NCBI GenBank assembly: GCA_014075215.1
Contig: CP046177.1
Coordinates: 248,001 to 312,000 of the forward strand
DNA length: 64,000 nt
Source of the DNA: Flavobacteriaceae bacterium
GTDB taxonomy: Bacteria; Bacteroidota; Bacteroidia; Flavobacteriales; Flavobacteriaceae
Direction of reading: 5' to 3'
Shown here: piece after piece, positions 60,653-64,000 of the stretch
Layout of the letters: the number at the start of each line of letters is the position of its first letter
How positions within the stretch are numbered: the stretch's first letter is position 1
Translations under genes and position numbers: made by a program
The notes under the pieces: model-generated
Seen by the model: only the letters and a program-made list of their open reading frames with translations
Databases searched by the model: none
What the model was told of the DNA's origin: nothing

Positions 60653-60862
60653 ATGATCATTATTTTAATTATTATAAACGCATTACTGATTTACTTTTGT
60701 ATCGGTATCTTGTTCGGGATTTATTTTCTGTTTAAAGGAGCAAGTCAAATAGACCCTCTGTTAGCAAATAGTAAAAAAAGAGTACGGATCTTGTTATTCC
60801 CCGGAATAGTGGCAGTTTGGCCTTTTTTAATATCAAAATCGAGAAAAATAAAATCGTTATGA
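60653..60862 (+). CDS. Small membrane protein of the Rieske operon
   Basis: 69 residues with one long or two short hydrophobic helices (IIILIIINALLIYFCIGI, FGIYFLFKG) and a basic C-terminus. No family is recognised. It lies 11 bases after the malic enzyme, and its stop overlaps the next ATG (ATGA). Perhaps a small subunit of the haem membrane protein. Confidence 0.6.
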   Translation: MIIILIIINALLIYFCIGILFGIYFLFKGASQIDPLLANSKKRVRILLFPGIVAVWPFLISKSRKIKSL

Positions 60863-61260
60863 CGTCAGGGTTACGAAAAATACATGAGTACAGTTGGTTA
60901 ATTATAGCAATAGCAATACCGATATTGATATTTTTTTCCGTTAAAGATTTGACAATTCTTTCTTCAAATCAAAAGAAAGCACATACGATAGAGGAGACAA
61001 AAAAAGAAAGTATAAAAAGTATTGAAAATGAATTGATAAAAGTAAGATTGTACGCAAATTCTATAGAAATTATTTTAAAGACAACACTAAAAAATGCCTC
61101 TTCTGTCCTCTACACAACAGATACCGAAGGAGAAAAAGACGGAATTATTGGACAAATAACTCATGCAGGGATTTATCATTTTGAGATTGGTGAGTTACCA
61201 AAAGGAATTGTTTTATATGACGCAATAAAAAAAGAAATTATCACTAAAATGCTATTTTAA
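60859..61260 (+). CDS. Membrane-anchored protein of the Rieske operon, unknown
   Basis: 133 residues from ATG 60859 (MTSGLRKIHEYSW), chosen for the 4-base overlap with the previous gene. One N-terminal helix (LIIAIAIPILIFFSV) is followed by a periplasmic-looking domain with a helix (ESIKSIENELIKVRLYAN) and a beta part (GIIGQITHAGIYHFEIGEL). No family is recognised. The stop shares a base with the next ATG. Confidence 0.6.
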   Translation: MTSGLRKIHEYSWLIIAIAIPILIFFSVKDLTILSSNQKKAHTIEETKKESIKSIENELIKVRLYANSIEIILKTTLKNASSVLYTTDTEGEKDGIIGQITHAGIYHFEIGELPKGIVLYDAIKKEIITKMLF

Positions 61261-62288
61261 TGGGGTTAGATTATCAATTAGTACTTTGGAATAAAGACAA
61301 AAAAAAATACGACACAATAATTGTGTTCGGCATGTTATTGTATATAGTATTATTTGGAGCTATTACACTTATTTTTAATACCGAAACCAGTGTAGAAACG
61401 TTAGTGATTAGAGTTTTTGGATCTCTGGCGATGATAATGCTACACATCATTTTATCTATCGGGCCGCTTAGCAGGTTAAATACAAAATTCTTACCCATCT
61501 TATACAATAGAAGACATTTGGGGGTGAGTATGTTTCTCGCTGCTATGATTCATGGCGTATTTTCGTTCATACAATTTCATACGTTAGGAGATGTAAATCC
61601 TGTTTACTCGCTCTTTACATCTAATATGGAATACGATTCACTGACAAATTTCCCGTTTCAGGTATTGGGATTTTTTGCCTTGTTGATCTTATTTGCAATG
61701 GCAGCTACGAGTCATGACTTTTTCTTAAAAAACCTGTCTCCAAAAGTGTGGAAACAACTCCATATGCTAGTCTATATTGCTTATATATTGATTATAGCAC
61801 ATGTGTTTCTAGGAGCTTTCCAACAAGAAGCCTCGCCTTTTACCATAGGAATAGTGTTACTCGGATTTATAATGATCACCAGTTTGCATATTATAGCGGG
61901 ACGGAAAGAAAGTAGGATAGATCAAAAAAGACTTCCGGAGAAAGAAGGCTGGCTGCAGGTGTGTGATGTTAATGAAATTGAAGAAAACCGGGCAAAAATT
62001 TTTACCGTAGAAAAAGAACGGGTAGCTGTTTTTAAATACGATGGAAAACTCTCTGCTATTCATAATGTATGTAAGCATCAGGGAGGTCCTTTGGGAGAAG
62101 GAAAAATTATTGACGGTTGCATAACCTGTCCGTGGCACGGATATCAATATCTTCCCGGCAATGGGCAGTCGCCACGACCGTATACTGAAAAAGTAGCTAC
62201 TTATGAGGTAAAACTGATACAAAATACAATCTATATCAATCCAAAAGCATTTGCAGAAGGTACGGCTATTGAACCGTGTAATTATTAA
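61260..62288 (+). CDS. Ferric-reductase-type haem membrane protein with C-terminal Rieske domain
   Basis: 342 residues. Six transmembrane helices of the ferric-reductase/MsrQ-like type carry candidate haem His residues H98 (MIHG), H168 (LHML) and H181 (AHVF). After a short linker, the C-terminal Rieske domain has C271, H273, C290 and H293 (CKHQGGPLGEG and CPWHGYQY). The Rieske domain closely resembles that of the ThDP enzyme (both have HQGGPLGEG and CPWHG). Likely role: moving electrons between the Rieske centre and membrane haem or quinone. Direction and partner are inferred. Confidence 0.85.
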   Translation: MGLDYQLVLWNKDKKKYDTIIVFGMLLYIVLFGAITLIFNTETSVETLVIRVFGSLAMIMLHIILSIGPLSRLNTKFLPILYNRRHLGVSMFLAAMIHGVFSFIQFHTLGDVNPVYSLFTSNMEYDSLTNFPFQVLGFFALLILFAMAATSHDFFLKNLSPKVWKQLHMLVYIAYILIIAHVFLGAFQQEASPFTIGIVLLGFIMITSLHIIAGRKESRIDQKRLPEKEGWLQVCDVNEIEENRAKIFTVEKERVAVFKYDGKLSAIHNVCKHQGGPLGEGKIIDGCITCPWHGYQYLPGNGQSPRPYTEKVATYEVKLIQNTIYINPKAFAEGTAIEPCNY

Positions 62289-62333
62289 GAATGCAACGAA
62301 ACAAGTTTAAAACACTTTAAAGCAGGCATAGAA

Positions 62334-63125
62334 ATGAAAAAAAACGATGAATTTTATGTTCCTTATATAGAAGGTAGTTTAGGAAGAAATACAAAAAAAA
62401 CAATTAAAAAATTTGTATTAGCAGCTCTGCTTATATTAGTTGCCGGAGGGCTGATTTTTAGCTTTTCTCAAAAATCATTTAAGAATAGCACCTTCGAATT
62501 AACCAGTGAAACCAAAATAGTAGGCGTATATCACGAAATGCCTTACCCGATGTTACAGGTAGAAGTGGCGAAAAATACACATAAAAATATTTTACTTTTG
62601 GGATTTGGTAAATCAAGCGCGCACCCGTTTTTAGAAAAAATACAGGGTGAGGTTCAGGATTTAAATGGAAAAACCCTGAGTATTGAAGGAAACCTGATTT
62701 ATTATAACGGAAAAACCTTATTGCAAATTACCGACGAAGAAAAAGTAACTTTAGTGAATGAATCCAAAGCAAAAATACCCGTTAGAGAATTAGTTAGTGA
62801 AATGACACTAAAAGGCGAAATTATTGACCCTAAATGCTATTTTGGAGTGATGAAACCGGGTAAGGGAAAAATTCACAGAAGCTGTGCTGTTCGATGTATT
62901 TCCGGGGGGATACCTCCTGTTTTAGCAACTACGGATCAAAATAATATTTCCGAATATTATTTAGTTACCGATATTCACGGAAACCCTGTTCATAAAGAAA
63001 TTTTGCCATACATAGGAAAGCCATCCGAGATAAGGGGAGTGGTAGAAAAAATGGGAGATTGGTACTTCTTGAAAATTGATATCGCAACTATTACTACAAA
63101 AAATACCCAATCGGCATTTTATTAA
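62334..63125 (+). CDS. Membrane-anchored protein with CYFGVMKPG / Cys-His motif
   Basis: 263 residues. One N-terminal transmembrane helix (VLAALLILVAGGLIFSF) is followed by two OB-like beta units (EKIQGEVQDLNGKTLSIEG and ELVSEMTLKGEIIDPKC). A conserved-looking motif, DPKCYFGVMKPGKGKIHRSC then VRC, has C168, H181, C184 and C188. The four Cys/His residues could bind a metal or haem edge on the outer face. I do not recognise a named family. Last gene of the Rieske operon, 45 bases after the haem protein. Confidence 0.65.
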   Translation: MKKNDEFYVPYIEGSLGRNTKKTIKKFVLAALLILVAGGLIFSFSQKSFKNSTFELTSETKIVGVYHEMPYPMLQVEVAKNTHKNILLLGFGKSSAHPFLEKIQGEVQDLNGKTLSIEGNLIYYNGKTLLQITDEEKVTLVNESKAKIPVRELVSEMTLKGEIIDPKCYFGVMKPGKGKIHRSCAVRCISGGIPPVLATTDQNNISEYYLVTDIHGNPVHKEILPYIGKPSEIRGVVEKMGDWYFLKIDIATITTKNTQSAFY

Positions 63126-63283
63126 GTTTTCCGGAGCTATATGTGATGAATACATAAACTGAAATTATAAAAGCATTACGAAAATTGGTATAGGGGAAAA
63201 TGGGATTTGCATGAGTTGTTTTTATAAAAAATAGTACCTTGCAAAAATAGTACGCACACATAATAGCTAATCAGTAAAGCCCT

Positions 63284-64000
63284 ATGAAGTATCCGCATAT
63301 TTTTGACCCCCTGGACTTAGGTTTTACAACTTTAAAGAACAGAATTTTAATGGGTTCTATGCATACCGGGCTGGAAGAAACTAAAAACGGAGGGGAACGG
63401 ATTGCAACATATTATGCTGAACGAGCCAAAGGAGGAGTAGGGCTTATTGTTACAGGCGGTATTGCACCCAATATACAAGGGTGGACAGCACTGTTTTCTG
63501 CAAGAATGTCGACTAAAAAACATGCAAGGCAACATCAAAAAATAACCGGAGCCGTTCATGATGAAGGAGGAAAGATCTGTATGCAAATTTTACATGCAGG
63601 GCGCTACGGATACCATCCTTTTAATGTTGCTCCATCCGGAATTAAAGCACCCATAAACCGTTTTAAACCTTTTGGATTAACAAAATCAGGGATTAAAAGA
63701 ACCATCAGAGATTTTGTAAATTGTGCAAAGCTTTCAAAAACCGCAGGCTATGACGGTGTAGAAATTATGGGTTCCGAAGGCTATCTCATCAACCAATTTG
63801 TTGTAACACATACCAATAAAAGAAAAGACAGGTGGGGTGGATCGTATGCAAATAGAATGCGTTTCCCCATCGCGTTAGTAAAATCAGTTCGAGAAGCTGT
63901 TGGCGAACATTTTATTATTATATACAGGCTTTCCATGCTGGATTTGATAGCAAAAGGAAGTACCTGGGAAGAAGTAGTCATGTTGGGAAAAGAAATTGAA
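63284..64000 (+). CDS. 2,4-dienoyl-CoA-reductase/OYE-type flavoenzyme, 3' partial
   Basis: 239 codons visible from ATG 63284, open at the right edge. The old-yellow-enzyme barrel is clear: FDPLDLGFTTLKNRILMGSM, YYAERAKGGVGLIVTGG, MQILHAGRYGY, AGYDGVEIMGSEGYLINQF and KRKDRWGGSYANRMRF. The combination matches NADH:flavin oxidoreductases of the FadH/dienoyl-CoA-reductase group. The C-terminal iron-sulphur and FAD/NAD domains would lie outside the window. A TACCTTG element near 63235 may be its own promoter, so it is probably not in the Rieske operon. Confidence 0.88.
   Translation, partial: MKYPHIFDPLDLGFTTLKNRILMGSMHTGLEETKNGGERIATYYAERAKGGVGLIVTGGIAPNIQGWTALFSARMSTKKHARQHQKITGAVHDEGGKICMQILHAGRYGYHPFNVAPSGIKAPINRFKPFGLTKSGIKRTIRDFVNCAKLSKTAGYDGVEIMGSEGYLINQFVVTHTNKRKDRWGGSYANRMRFPIALVKSVREAVGEHFIIIYRLSMLDLIAKGSTWEEVVMLGKEIE

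Overview
The window is AT-rich and looks like a chromosomal piece from a marine-type member of the Flavobacteriaceae (Bacteroidota). The grounds are TAnnTTTG-type -7 promoter elements, Flavobacteria-style RHS tips that begin MGCLKL, lipoproteins with short lipoboxes, a PBP1C/alpha-2-macroglobulin pair, and a mevalonate-type GHMP kinase next to a UbiA prenyltransferase. No rRNA, tRNA or CRISPR array was recognised.

Layout. (1) 1-11.3 kb is core chromosome: end of a GHMP kinase, UbiA prenyltransferase, S4-domain pseudouridine synthase, then PBP1C and a giant alpha-2-macroglobulin lipoprotein on the minus strand. (2) 11.3-39.8 kb is a rearranged accessory region dominated by polymorphic-toxin genes and insertion sequences. 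It holds an ISAs1 relic, a membrane AraC regulator, a secreted papain-like toxin candidate with a lipoprotein partner and an orphan toxin tip, a broken M28 peptidase, RHS fragments, an RHS-HExxH toxin with a lipoprotein immunity candidate, and an RHS pore-type toxin with a membrane immunity candidate present twice. Four identical 1334-bp IS110 elements, an IS1595 and an IS4 are scattered through it. The striking part is 24.35-34.63 kb: two nested long palindromes, each pivoting on an identical 1030-bp cassette with perfect 38-bp inverted ends and arrays of small hairpins. A Schlafen/AlbA_2 protein and a two-gene operon encoding a pyruvate-kinase-like protein lie to the right. (3) 39.9-54.4 kb is a mobilizable element: two overlapping tyrosine recombinases (one with degenerate catalytic residues), an AAA+ ATPase, an XRE regulator, small membrane-protein cargo interrupted by an ISKra4-like IS, a relaxase, a MobC-like protein, a DUF2958 protein, a VirD4/TraG coupling protein and two envelope proteins. 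(4) 54.6-63.1 kb is a tightly packed operon in which three different proteins carry Rieske [2Fe-2S] domains: a Rieske-glutamate-synthase-type FMN enzyme, a Rieske-ThDP enzyme and a ferric-reductase-type haem membrane protein with a C-terminal Rieske domain. With them are a Na+/H+ antiporter, a malic enzyme, two small membrane proteins and a Cys/His-motif membrane-anchored protein. A 2,4-dienoyl-CoA-reductase-type flavoenzyme runs off the right edge.

How the parts fit. The accessory region behaves like a toxin/immunity diversification locus. Displaced tips, swapped RHS N-termini and IS110-mediated junctions all point to recombination at short conserved RHS sequence and at IS copies. The Rieske operon looks like a coherent redox module: malic enzyme makes pyruvate, the natural substrate class for the ThDP enzyme, and Rieske domains could hand electrons between soluble flavo/ThDP enzymes and the haem membrane subunit. 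That link is inference. The two leading candidates for something undescribed are this Rieske-wired operon and the palindromic RHS/38-bp inverted-end cassette. The palindromes must first be cleared of assembly artefact.
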